From Cladopsammia gracilis (lineage: Eukaryota > Cnidaria > Anthozoa > Scleractinia > Dendrophylliidae), in NCBI GenBank assembly GCA_022457155.1, contig JAJGOT010000360.1, positions 689,501-753,500 on the forward strand: 64,000 nucleotides of DNA, read 5' to 3'. Numbering within the stretch: position 1 is the stretch's first letter; every line of letters begins with the position of its first letter. Both the position numbers and the translations under genes were made by a program. Below, one piece after another: positions 23,608 through 32,838 of the stretch. The notes below the pieces were generated by a model that was not told the origin of the DNA, searched no databases, and worked only from the letters and a program-made list of their open reading frames with translations.

Positions 23608-24006
23608 AGATAGGAAAGAAGGGTTCTGGCACACTCCTCGGCCGCTACTTTTTAGCTTAATTAATAATTTATTTCAACGTTCAGTCACTTTCAGCATAAA
23701 CTTTCAAATTGCACGCGCGCGCCAAAAATTGTTCCAAATCCACGGGTCCCAACCCTCCAGAATCGCAAAAAAAAACAACAAAAAAGTCTGCTCAGTTCCC
23801 AGCACAACCCACTCATCTCTGCAAAAAACAACACAAATTTACAACGTTTCACTTCCAAATTTCAAATGTTGTTCAAGCAAAAATTCAATCAAATTCCATG
23901 ATATCCGAAAACGTTTGACAAAATTCAATTAAATTCCATGTTGTTTGACAAAGAGGCGGCCTCGTCCTGGGCCCAGAACCCTTCTTTCCTATCTACTTGT
24001 CTTCTT
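23608..24006. repeat. Left terminal inverted repeat
   Basis: Matches 36,990-37,385 in reverse with few differences. Shared features are the GCACGCGCGCGCCAA segment and CCAACCCTCCAGAATCGCAA. The inner end (CAGAACCCTTCTTTCCTATC at 23,977-23,996) is itself an inverse of the outer end, so the repeat is a module with its own inverted borders. Small ORFs across it are artefacts. Confidence 0.9.
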
Positions 24007-24019
24007 CCGGAGAGGGATT

Positions 24020-24125
24020 GGAGGAGGGGAAAAATTCTCTCCCAAAATTCTGTCGCCGGGAAAATCTGGTGGTGGAAAAAATCTCTCCCGGGAAAATCTG
24101 GTGGTGGAAAAATTCATTTCCCCCA
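24020..24125. repeat. Left subterminal GGAAAATCTGGTGGTGG repeats
   Basis: Several copies of a motif of about 30 bp with GGGAAAATCTGG cores. The inverse (CCAGATTTT) is repeated at 36,735-36,970 near the right end. These may be binding sites for replication or integration proteins; that is inference. Confidence 0.6.
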
Positions 24126-24461
24126 GAAAATCAACCCACATGAAAACTGAATTTATTTCCGCAGGTTCGAAAACGAAATAGTGAAATGAAAAAGAATTTG
24201 AATTTCAAATTTCTTTCTCAGGGGAGAAATTTGAATTTGAAATTCTTTTTCCTCCAGCTTTTTTAGGGAGAGGAAAATTCCACCCCAATCTTCTCACAGA
24301 TTTCCTCATGCTGAGTTTTTCTCGAAGCGAAGCGAAGCGGTGTTTTGAAAATAACTTGGATTATGAATATGAATATAAAACATCTATATTCTGACGCGCC
24401 CACGCAATAAATCGCCAGATGGTATTGCATCATATGCCACATGTCTACAACGTGATAGAAG

Positions 24462-25073
24462 GTGATGCAATTCTCAGGTGATAAAGGAAATTTCGACACT
24501 TATTGTTCATTCCACACCATGCTTCAAGAAGTACGACAAACGTTAGGCATCCTTGGTGAAAAATACCCAGAGATTAAACGAAATCTCGACAAATGTTTCA
24601 AAGATATTCAGACAAAATGTGCGGGTGAGCAGGCAACAACCTCAAAACAAGAAAGAAAGCAAAAGATGGCAGATCTTTTGAGGAAGTCTCTGAACATGAT
24701 GCGGTTGCAGATTACCTATGAAGGTTTGGAGGATGAAATCGCACACAACGAAGACGCACTCATTCAGCTTGTGAAACAACTCTCTGAAGCGATTTCTTCC
24801 GCCAAGAAGAAGGCATTAATGTTTGCTGCAAGACAAGGAAAGTTACTGGGTGATGGGAAAAGATATTTGTTACAGGAGAAATTTAAACACGTTCGAGAGT
24901 CATGTGGCTTTACCCGTCGTTACGCCGATTTTTTAATAGCATTACACAAACTGATGGAAGAATATCCAAGACTTTGTTATTGCGCTGTAGCAATTCGAAC
25001 ATTCAAGGCGAACATGAAAGTCATTCGTGGAATCTGCGAAGATGAATCAATTTTCTGGAAGACTGTCTCATGA
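24462..25073 (+). CDS. Hypothetical helical protein of the Polinton-like element
   Basis: The 203-residue frame is intact, with the likely start at either of two adjacent Met codons (24,462 or 24,465). It appears wholly alpha-helical: an N-terminal coiled-coil-like region with heptads (LGEKYPEIKRNLDKCFKDIQ), a basic linker (SKQERKQKM), and a C-terminal region reading RQGKLLGDGKRYLLQEKF, then GFTRRYADFLIALHKLMEEY. The latter resembles helix-turn-helix regions of DUF3102-type proteins only in outline. It is the leftmost gene, transcribed inward from the left end, where Polintons often place accessory genes. The function is unknown. It is one of the few uninterrupted genes of the element. Confidence 0.65.
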   Translation: MMQFSGDKGNFDTYCSFHTMLQEVRQTLGILGEKYPEIKRNLDKCFKDIQTKCAGEQATTSKQERKQKMADLLRKSLNMMRLQITYEGLEDEIAHNEDALIQLVKQLSEAISSAKKKALMFAARQGKLLGDGKRYLLQEKFKHVRESCGFTRRYADFLIALHKLMEEYPRLCYCAVAIRTFKANMKVIRGICEDESIFWKTVS

Positions 25074-25087
25074 TACTGAAACAGGAA

Positions 25088-25192
25088 GACTTTTTGGGCC
25101 ACGCCGTGGCCGCATATCATTAACTTTTTGGGCCACGGCGTAGCCGCATATCATTAACGTTTGGGCCACGCCGTGGCCGCATATCATTAAAA
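25088..25192. repeat. Three tandem units with a GGCCACG/CGTGGCC inverted core
   Basis: Three units of 32-36 bp, each with a TTTGGGCCACGCCGTGG-type palindrome and CGCATATCATTAA. They lie between the converging ends of the left hypothetical gene and the truncated capsid copy, at the duplication breakpoint. They could act as a bidirectional terminator or mark a recombination site. Confidence 0.7.
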
Positions 25193-25196
25193 CTTT

Positions 25197-26042
25197 TCAA
25201 TAAATGAAAATATGCCTCACATTATCAATACTTGCAGATATCTGGAAGAATCCTGATGATTGTGCAGGAGCTGATTGTTGATACATTTCCCTCAGATATT
25301 TCCACTGCGTTTCTTTCAGGAATGAGCTGACAAATTTGTCATACAGAGAATCTTTGGGAGTCAATCTTGGCACCCAAAGCAAAAACCGGTTCACAACAAC
25401 TCTTCCAGCATCAACGCCGTTTGCCATATGAATGAGTTCCCCATCAGCATTGAGGGCTATCTCAAATTGCAGCTGCATAGGCACAAGCATCTTATCTTCC
25501 AACTCTTCGAAAAAGGAAAAACGATTCAGGGGAATGATCGTGTTAATGTTCTTTGCACCGCCGTTTCCATTGTTTTGCACTGCTTGAGATTGTATCCTGC
25601 GAGCTTCAAATCCTGTATTTCCAACAGCGGTTGTTGTAGTCGTATCCAAATACCAGAAACTGTTCTTGGCTACTGATCTGCTGAAGTCGTCGGAATATTC
25701 CAGCAAATTCTTTGCGAAACAGACTTTATGCAGATTATCAGTATCATAAACAATATTTCCTGCAGATTTAATCGTCAGGTGTTGAATCAGGGAATGAGCA
25801 CCGTTTATAACGGTTATTCTATCGGCTGCTGCATACCCAGCACCATCTGCTAATTTCTGGAGTTGAAACTGCACCTCGAAATAAGCATTATACCAATCAT
25901 AGGATGCCGATCTGTCATTTATTGTGAATTTATAACCATTTTTCTTTTGATGTTCATTATTAGCTGGAGCTCTGATTACATCATCCAGCTGGAAGCGTAC
26001 TTATTCATTTCTCTGAAGATATTCATTCGATCTAAAAGCCAT
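25197..26042 (-). pseudogene. Major capsid protein, truncated second copy
   Basis: Almost identical to 31,795-32,639, with a handful of substitutions over about 850 bp, but the last third of the gene is missing. The frame ends soon after the breakpoint at 25,192. It has the same in-frame TAA at codon 14 (26,000-26,002) as the longer copy, so that stop predates the duplication. It lies downstream of the penton and pVI-like genes on the same strand, the natural order, so this is probably the original position and the loss happened at its 3' side. Confidence 0.85.
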
Positions 26043-26053
26043 TTTATATTGTT

Positions 26054-26460
26054 TTATTTTCTTTTTCGAATTCCTTGCCCAGAGATCAACCTGTTCAATA
26101 TAGCATCAGAACTTTCAAGGGCTGATTGTGGTCGAGCTCGCTTCGCTCGGCTCGCTTCGCTCGCTGGTTGTTTTTTGCTAGGTGGCTTCCCCTTTCTCAT
26201 ATTTCCCAGTTATTTCATGATCAAATCACTAGATTTTTCTACCATTTTTTGACTATTTTATCTCCAGCGTGAGAAATCCCTGATTCCAATGCTTTTTTCG
26301 CAATGGGTTTTGCGAATTTCTTGAAAACGGCTGATGCGACAGCCTGCATTGGTTTAAAAATATTATCCACAATAACACCAGATCCTTTGTGCTGATAAAC
26401 AAACCGCCCCAATTTGGGGTTATAATAACGAGCAAATTCATAAGGTTTAATTTTATTACC
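26054..26460 (-). pseudogene. pVI-like minor virion protein (membrane-active family), broken
   Basis: About 130 codons read as KPYEFARYYNPKLGRFVYQH, then a Gly-rich turn and an amphipathic helix (IFKPMQAVASAVFKKFAKP), then a basic tail rich in Lys/Arg. In adenoviruses and Polintons, pVI-type proteins sit inside the capsid and disrupt membranes through such a helix; the assignment is by position and character. There is a frameshift in an A-run at about 26,244-26,249, an in-frame TAA at 26,210-26,212, and a CGCTTCGCTCGG repeat (26,132-26,164) coding the basic stretch. It overlaps or abuts the penton end. Confidence 0.6.
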
Positions 26461-27201
26461 TTTTTCAAGATAAGCGAGAATGCTGTATCAGCCCCATTCA
26501 GGTTGATAATCCTTCTTTTGCCATCGGTGATATAGATGCGAATGGAGCTTATTGTGTTTTTATTCACAGGGTTGAATGTTACTCTCATGGGTTCAAGGGT
26601 GAAACTATATGATGGCCTCAGAACAGATGTTGAAAAGGAATAAATGATATCACTCTCTTCTCCATCAACAAGCGAATCACTTGTGAGATCACAATGAACG
26701 TTCAACATATCAGTATCTTGACTGAGGTTTGGAACTCTGGGGCCAACATTAACTTTGTCTTTCAGAATCATTTTCTCAAAACCAACGAGATCACCGAAGT
26801 TGGATTGGGTGAAATCCAGTTAATAATTTTCTGCCAGTGTGATTGTTTCTCTGAAGGTTGTTGCGTTAAAAGCAAGATTGATTGGGAACATTCCAGATTC
26901 TTTCACCACTGTTGCTTCTTCAATAAAGTTATTCATCCCCTCATATTCCCAAACTCCAGCTGGGAAGGCGATATCGGAAAATGTTTTCCCACCGTCAGAG
27001 CTGAACCTGATCAGTTGATTCTTACGGCTAGCATTGATGTTATACCACGTAAAACTCATATTGATAACTCGATTCAACCCAACAACATATTGGAAATTTG
27101 GATCCAAAACAATGGGCCGATTGAATTTTGTTGTGAAATTTTCTGGTTTGTTTCCGCCTGTCTTGACGGAAAAGGAGGATAAAACGATTTCTCTTTCCAT
27201 T
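26460..27201 (-). pseudogene. Penton-type capsid protein, one internal stop
   Basis: It starts MEREIVLSSFSVKTGG at 27,201, right after the stop of the upstream gene (27,203). Two long in-frame segments (27,201-26,823 and 26,819-26,460) are separated only by one TAA at 26,820-26,822. Conserved blocks include NFTTKFNRPIVLDPNFQYVV, MLNVHCDLTSDSLVDG, IIYSFSTSVLRPSYSF, FNPVNKNTISSIRIYITDG and the terminal LNGADTAFSLILKK. These match Polinton/adinto-like penton proteins, single jelly-roll subunits of the capsid vertices. The length of about 245 codons fits. The frame then drifts into the pVI-like gene. Confidence 0.75.
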
Positions 27202-27202
27202 T

Positions 27203-28216
27203 TATGGTTTGAAATAGTTTTTGTAGATCTTCTCATGCTGGGATCTATTGATCACTGCTTCTTTCAGGAGAAGATCGAGAATTGCAACTCCAATATTTCT
27301 CAAGTCAACGTTTGTATTCCCAGCAAGGATGGAGCCAACGATGACCTCAAGTTTCTGGAGCAGCTCTTTGGGATCGGAGAAAAATTAATACCACGCCCGT
27401 ATCTTTTTCGGACGCCAGAGCCTTTAAATGACTTGAGTTTGTTTCTATAATATTTCATGTATTCATTCAATACGTTTCTGTTATCCGCGATTGTCTGCAT
27501 TTCCACATCCATTTCATCACTAGTTATTTCACCTTTATTGATTTTTTTTTTCAGATAGCTGTTGCGGCTATTCAGTTGTTCTCTTTTCTTTAAAGCCGGC
27601 TTTATAATGCTGTTTTCAATGAAATTTTTTTCTTTTCTACCGGAATATTTAGTCGAGCTAAGACTTTCCCCGTTGTGTCATAATTTGACAAACCCATGTT
27701 ATCTAGTGTTTTATTAACTGCGTCTTCTTGAGCGTCTTCCCAGTCTTCCACTTCCGCTTCCCAGTCTTCTTCACCCTCTTCCTCTTCTTCTTCCATAGCA
27801 TAATCAGGAACGCCCTCTTCATATATAGGTGATTCACCTACTAACTCTTCCAGTACTTCTTCATATGTTGGAGGCCTTTCTGGAAGTTGCTTAGCTGCTT
27901 GCGGTGCAACAGCTACCTCATCAGCATCAAATAAACCTTCAACATCCATTTCTTCAAATGGATCTATGTCTGGATAATAATCAATCCTTTGTTTTTCTCC
28001 CATGACTTTCTTTTTCCTAAGTCTTGGAGGGGGTTTCAAATTCGATGCAATAATATCATGTAATTTTGATGTTATGGGTTTGAATACTTTTTCATATTCT
28101 GTTTGACTTGTTTGTTCACCTAACTTTTTCTTGATGATGTGATCATGAACGTAATTAATTTTATTTTCCAAAGCAGCTTTGCTTTGTGCAAGTTCTTTCC
28201 ACTTTAGTAAACTCAT
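27203..28216 (-). pseudogene. Acidic coiled-coil virion-associated protein with PPxY motif, two frameshifts
   Basis: The start MSLLKWKELAQSKAAL lies at 28,216. The N-terminal 90 residues are helical and basic (PPPRLRKKK). A middle region carries LPERPPTYEEVLEEL, a PPxY motif of the kind that recruits NEDD4-type ubiquitin ligases, then an Asp/Glu run (27,730-27,800). The frame shifts at an A-run near 27,630 and again near 27,375. The C-terminal block reads DPKELLQKLEVIVGSILAG and ends at 27,203, two bases before the penton ATG. I recognise the C-terminal block from cnidarian Polinton-like elements, but its function is unknown. The role in assembly or budding is inference from the motif. Confidence 0.6.
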
Positions 28217-28314
28217 TTTATTACCACTAGATATAAAATTAATGTGGAATAAATGTGGAATAAATGTGGAATAAATGTGGAATAAATGTGGAACATGATG
28301 TTCAACATAATAAA
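28217..28314. promoter_or_regulatory. Divergent promoter region with 12-bp direct repeats
   Basis: This 98-bp gap separates the leftward capsid operon-like block from the rightward ATPase. It holds five near-perfect copies of AATGTGGAATAA (28,242-28,298). A shared promoter or factor-binding array is inferred from position and repetition. Confidence 0.5.
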
Positions 28315-28947
28315 ATGAAGATTCCAAATTATGATTTCAATGATCCAATCACCAAATACAAGCAGCTGCATCCTTTCATGCCCAATCAAAATTTCAGAAT
28401 GTTGATCTGTGGCCCTTCAGGATCGGGGAAAACAAATGTTCTTCTGGATATGATTTTCCGCTTGCTCTTCTACGATAAAATTTATCTCTATGCGAAAAAT
28501 CTTGAACAATCAAAATATCAGTATCTGCTGAAAACATTCCGTCCAATCAGCAAAGAAGCTGGGTATGACATCGTGGAAGCGAGTCCCGGTGAAATCATCC
28601 CAGTTTCTGAATTGTCAGATGATAATCAAAAACTGGTTGTCTTTGATGATTTTGTTTGTGAGAAGAATCAAAAGCCCTTGATTGATTATTTTATCCGGGG
28701 CAGACATAAGAATTGCTCTGTCGTGTATCTTTCGCAAAGTTATTATAAAACACCAAAAGATATTCGTTTAAATTTCTCGCATTTTTGCATCTTTGAATTC
28801 CCCAGCAACAATGAAATTTCTATGCTTTGCAGAGAGAATAACATCACCAAAGAAGATTATGTGAAGGCAACGCATGACCCTTATTCTTTCCTGTATATTG
28901 ATAAGCCGAGGAAATTCATTTTCCGAAATTTTGATGAGGTCATTTAA
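28315..28947 (+). CDS. Genome-packaging ATPase (A32/FtsK-HerA type)
   Basis: 210 residues, uninterrupted. The start is MKIPNYDF at 28,315; the longer upstream reading has no Kozak or conservation support. Walker A is GPSGSGKTN (about residues 37-45). Walker B is KLVVFDDFV (about 110-118), with the acidic pair. A conserved sensor-like SQSYYKTPKDIR follows (about 140-151). The length and motif spacing are those of Polinton/adinto-like packaging ATPases, which drive viral DNA into preformed capsids. The gene ends one base before the fibre start codon. Being intact, it is the best phylogenetic marker of the element. Confidence 0.9.
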   Translation: MKIPNYDFNDPITKYKQLHPFMPNQNFRMLICGPSGSGKTNVLLDMIFRLLFYDKIYLYAKNLEQSKYQYLLKTFRPISKEAGYDIVEASPGEIIPVSELSDDNQKLVVFDDFVCEKNQKPLIDYFIRGRHKNCSVVYLSQSYYKTPKDIRLNFSHFCIFEFPSNNEISMLCRENNITKEDYVKATHDPYSFLYIDKPRKFIFRNFDEVI

Positions 28948-28948
28948 A

Positions 28949-30852
28949 ATGATGAGTTATTCTAATGGAATGTTACGGGATCAAACAAGTCAATCACAAA
29001 GACAGACGGGAAAAGATGGAAAAGATGGGTTGCCAGGCGTTGGTTTCAAGCTGACACCTGCAGGGGATTATGATATCCAAAGGAAAAAATTGACCAATAT
29101 CGCTGAAGGAACAGCGAGGGGTGATGCAATCACAAAGCATCAAGTTGATGTTCTTGAAACAAGCCTCGAAAACAAATTAACGCAGTTGAGGGCAGATTCA
29201 CTTCAGGTTGATGGTTCCTCGCATATGACTGGGGATCTTGACCTCCGAGGGCAAAACCTCATTAACCCCGGGGAAATAAAAATGAATCGCAAACTGATCA
29301 CAAATCTGGACACTGATGAAAACAATGATTTGTCAGCGGTGAATATGATCACGTTGAAGAAATTTCACCCCAATGCTCCGGCTCACACTCATGAAGTCAC
29401 GAAGGATATTGATTTGAAAAAACTTTTCAATGTTGTCCAATCAAAACAGCAAACATGGCATGATTTGGGGGCGCATTATAACAACCTTGTTTCTTATAAT
29501 GACGTCAAGAATGTCTTTCTCAGCCGCAAAGAGGCGTTTCCAATTGAGACGACTTTGGATATGAACAATCACACCATTTTCAATGTAAAAGACTCAACCG
29601 TTGCCGACCAGGGCGCAAACAAAAGAAATGTGGACTACCAATCCGCGAAAAAGCTTTCGTTGGAAGGTGGAACAATGACTGGAATCCTGGATATGAATTC
29701 ACAACAAATCAATAATATTGCAGCGCCAACTCTGGATCATCAACCCGCGCAAAATCTTATGTGGATCTCAAGATAGGAGATGTGGTAGTCCACACGATAG
29801 AATTAGAAGAATCGCATATCACGTCAACCTCGCATCCAAAGGACGCATTCCGCTATCTGATGGAAGATGTGGATGAATCCAGCTCTGAACATAATATGAC
29901 AGTGACTGGGATAAGTGATTTTCCAGATTCGCCGCGTCTTTTCAACAAGAAGGCTTATGACTTACAAATCACAAAAGATCTTTTAAATGAATACTCTGGG
30001 AGACTTGGATTCAATATGTTCAAACTCCCAGAGGGAGAATACACGATTTGCATTGAATTCTTCCCCGCGTCAATGGATGGTGTGAGTGTCGACGTTGTGA
30101 GCACAAGTCTGAATATCAATCAACAATCAACTAAGAAGTTTTCGGGGTATTCCAGATCCATCATCCACATGCATAAATGGAGGATTTCTAATTTCTAATT
30201 TCTAATTCACCGCATCTTTTCAATAAGAAGGCTTATGATTTGAAATAACCAAAGATCATTTTAATGAATACTCTGGGAGACTTGGATTCAATATGTTCAA
30301 ACTCCCAGAGGGAGAATACACTATTTGCATTGAATTCTTCTCCGCGTCAATGGATGGTGTTAGTGTTAATGTCGTGAGCACAAGTCTGAATATCAATCAA
30401 CAATCAACAAAGAAGTTTTCGGGTTACAGCAGATCCATCATCCACATGCATAAATGGCAGATCTCCCCACCTGAATATATATTTCTGGATCTGAAATGGC
30501 GGGGAACTGCCGAATCGACTCCAGAAGGAAATACAAATCTGATCGTGTATGGCATTGCTGGATTTCAAGCGGATGTTTCGAGCTCTGTAATTGATGCGCC
30601 TTTTGTTTTCGAAGCAGGGAGCGGGAAGATGATTATGGAGACTGCACTTGATTTGAATGGACATACGTTATTTGGGAGTAGGATTGTGGAAACCGGTGTC
30701 TTTCGAAAAAATGATGATGGTGATAAATTTTTGTTTATTGGCAGCACCTCGAGGTTTCTTTTCTTCCCAATTAAAACAAAACTGGTGGAAGTGGGGTTAT
30801 TTCATGCCCCAATAAAGAATATCCCAAAGATTGATCTGACTTTCTCCATGTC
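28949..30852 (+). pseudogene. Fibre protein with collagen-like and phage-tail-fibre-like repeats, broken and duplicated
   Basis: The start MMSYSNGMLRDQ lies at 28,949. A short collagen-like GKDGKDGLPGVGF is followed by repeated units of the form MTGDLDLRGQNLINP, LDMNNHTIFNV and GGTMTGILDMNSQQINNI, the pattern of trimeric tail-fibre shafts. A frameshift at about 29,749-29,757 leads into a beta-rich head segment (HTIELEESHI, GEYTICIEFF). A 260-bp stretch of the head is tandemly duplicated (29,929-30,186 and 30,208-30,469) with stops between. The coding region then continues to LTFSMS, where foreign capsid sequence begins at 30,853. The true C-terminus is at 32,841-33,109. The attachment-fibre role is inferred. 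Confidence 0.75.
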
Positions 30853-30962
30853 CTGTTTCTGTTTATTTGTCAACAGATGTTTATTGTCAATCAGTTTCTG
30901 AATTTTATCTTGGGGAATGAGAAATCCACCCGTTTGTCCTTTCCCGCTTATTATTTTTTTCA
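30853..30962 (-). pseudogene. Fragment of an unidentified virion gene at the rearrangement junction
   Basis: About 36 codons containing SGKGQTGGFLIPQDKIQKLI, overlapping the stop of the pX-like gene by a few bases. The rest is replaced by fibre sequence. I do not recognise the family with certainty. Its tight coupling to the pX-like gene suggests a co-transcribed structural gene. Confidence 0.45.
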
Positions 30963-31316
30963 CGATTGACTCGAACCTTCACTCGCCAAACCAGCCAATG
31001 CTGACAGCCCAAGTGTTTTAGCCATGGTGGGTGCTAATGAACGAGCCAGGGGAACAATAGCAGAAAATAAACTTCCACCTTGCTTCATCACCTTTCTAAC
31101 CTGCGTTTTCGATATTTTGATCTCAACTCCGTTTCCCAAAGCCGCATCTTTGCCGATTCTTTTAATTTGATTGGCTGTTAGCATCAGCTCATCACTTCCG
31201 CTTGTTTGATTGCCACCCAATCTCAGGATGATAGGACTGTTTGTTCTGAATGCTCTTCCAAGCTTGTTTTTTTGCCCTTCAGATAAGTTTACTTTATATG
31301 GGTGATATGTTGTCAT
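30960..31316 (-). CDS. pX-like basic/hydrophobic virion protein
   Basis: 118 residues from MTTYHPYKVNLSEGQ. The N-terminal two-thirds is basic and includes SEGQKNKLGRAF, LMLTANQIKRI and KISKTQVRKVMKQGG. The C-terminus is hydrophobic and Gly/Ala-rich (APTMAKTLGLSALAGL), resembling a membrane-inserting helix. Proteins of this design sit beside the capsid gene in adinto-like viruses and cnidarian Polintons and have been compared with adenovirus core protein X; the equivalence is by analogy. The frame is intact. It follows the capsid gene by 37 bp on the same strand. Confidence 0.65.
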   Translation of the reverse strand: MTTYHPYKVNLSEGQKNKLGRAFRTNSPIILRLGGNQTSGSDELMLTANQIKRIGKDAALGNGVEIKISKTQVRKVMKQGGSLFSAIVPLARSLAPTMAKTLGLSALAGLASEGSSQS

Positions 31317-31352
31317 TTTAAATGATAACATATGTTTTTCGCTTCGCTCGCT

Positions 31353-32639
31353 TCACACAATGACTAATTCATTTCCAATTTTATCAATTTTCACCATTTC
31401 TTCATAGAGAATTATCGCATGTACATTGAAGTTTGCAGCTGCATCTGCGTTCAATCGATATCTGAATATCAACTGCTTGGGATCTCTTGTTGGTTTTTCA
31501 GTTTGATAAGTCAGATCGAAATAAATCAATCCATAAAGAGAATTGAAATTGGCTAGATTCAGCTGTGTTCCAGTGTTGAAATCATTTTTCCTCATTGCAT
31601 AAGCCATGACATCCTGGAATATTCTTACTTTGCTTTCACTGTCATACTCTGTTTCCGGGTAGAAAACCCCATTGCCATACTCTAGCCTGCAGGTCGACAA
31701 GGATGAGTTTGCATCTGCCAAATTCAGCTTGAAAGTATCCATAAGATATGGGTTATCTTCTGCAGGGTCATCATTGGGCGGGGCTGTTCTTTTCAAATAA
31801 ATGAAAATATGCCTCACATTATCAATACTTGCAGATATCTGGAAGAATCCTGATGATTGTGCAGGAGCTGATTGTTGATACATTTCCCTCAGATATTTCC
31901 ACTGCGTTTCCTTCAGGAATGAGCTGACAAATTTGTCATACAGAGAATCTTTGGGAGTCAATCTTGGCACCCAAAGCAAAAACCGGTTCACAACAACTCT
32001 TCCAGCATCAACGCCGTTTGCCATATGAATGAGTTCCCCATCAGCATTGAGGGCTATCTCAAATTGCAGCTGCATAGGCACAAGCATCTTATCTTCCAAC
32101 TCTTCGAAAAAGGAAAAACGATTCAGGGGAATGATCGTGTTAATGTTCTTTGCACCGCCGTTTCCATTGTTTTGCACTGCTTGAGATTGTATCCTGCGAG
32201 CTTCAAATCCTGTATTTCCAACAGCGGTTGTTGTAGTCGTATCCAAATACCAGAAACTGTTCTTGGCTACTGATCTGCTGAAGTCGTCGGAATATTCCAG
32301 CAAATTCTTTGCGAAACAGACTTTATGCAGATTATCAGTATCATAAACAATCTTTCCTGCAGATTTAATCGTCAGGTGTTGAATCAGGGAATGAGCACCG
32401 TTTACAACGGTTATTCTATCGGCTGCTGCATACCCAGCACCATCTGCTAATTTCTGGAGTTGAAACTGCACCTCGAAATAAGCATTATACCAATCATAGA
32501 ATGCCGATCTGTCATTTATTGTGAATTTATAACCATTTTTCTTTTGATGTTCATTATTAGCTGGAGCTCTGATTACATCATCCAGCTGGAAGCGTACTTA
32601 TTCATTTCTCTGAAGATATTCATTCGATCTAAAAGCCAT
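31353..32639 (-). pseudogene. Major capsid protein (double jelly-roll type), stop at codon 14
   Basis: The natural start is the ATG at 32,639 (MAFRSNEYLQRNE). A TAA at 32,598-32,600 then interrupts an otherwise open frame of about 428 codons to 31,353. Conserved blocks are VRFQLDDVIRAP, AFYDWYNAYFEV, ITVVNGAHSLIQHL, IIPLNRFSFFEELED, then SLYGLIYFDLTYQ and FNVHAIILYEE near the end. The size and blocks fit hexon-like capsid proteins of Polinton/adinto-like viruses. No ATG lies soon after the stop, so re-initiation is unlikely. The gene is part of a block (30,853-32,838) inserted into the fibre gene. Confidence 0.8.
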
Positions 32640-32644
32640 TTTAT

Positions 32645-32838
32645 ATTGTTTTATTTTCTTTTTCGAATTCCTTGCCCAGAGATCAACCTGTTCAATATAG
32701 CATCAGAACTTTCAAGGGCTGATTGTGGTCGAGCTCGCTTCGCTCGGCTCGCTTCGCTCGGCTCGCTTCGCTCGCTGGTTGTTTTTTGCTAGGTGGCTTT
32801 TTTGCTAGGTGGCTTCCCCTTTCTCATATTTCCCAGTT
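32645..32838 (-). pseudogene. pVI-like gene, 3' fragment (duplicate)
   Basis: Near-identical to 26,054-26,215. The CGCTTCGCTCGG run has one more unit here (32,730-32,776) and a 15-bp tandem repeat follows. It is cut at about 32,838 where fibre sequence resumes. Confidence 0.7.

Noticed and set aside
25197..32639. Two functional capsid genes
   Set aside because: Both share the early stop, and the left copy lacks its last third.
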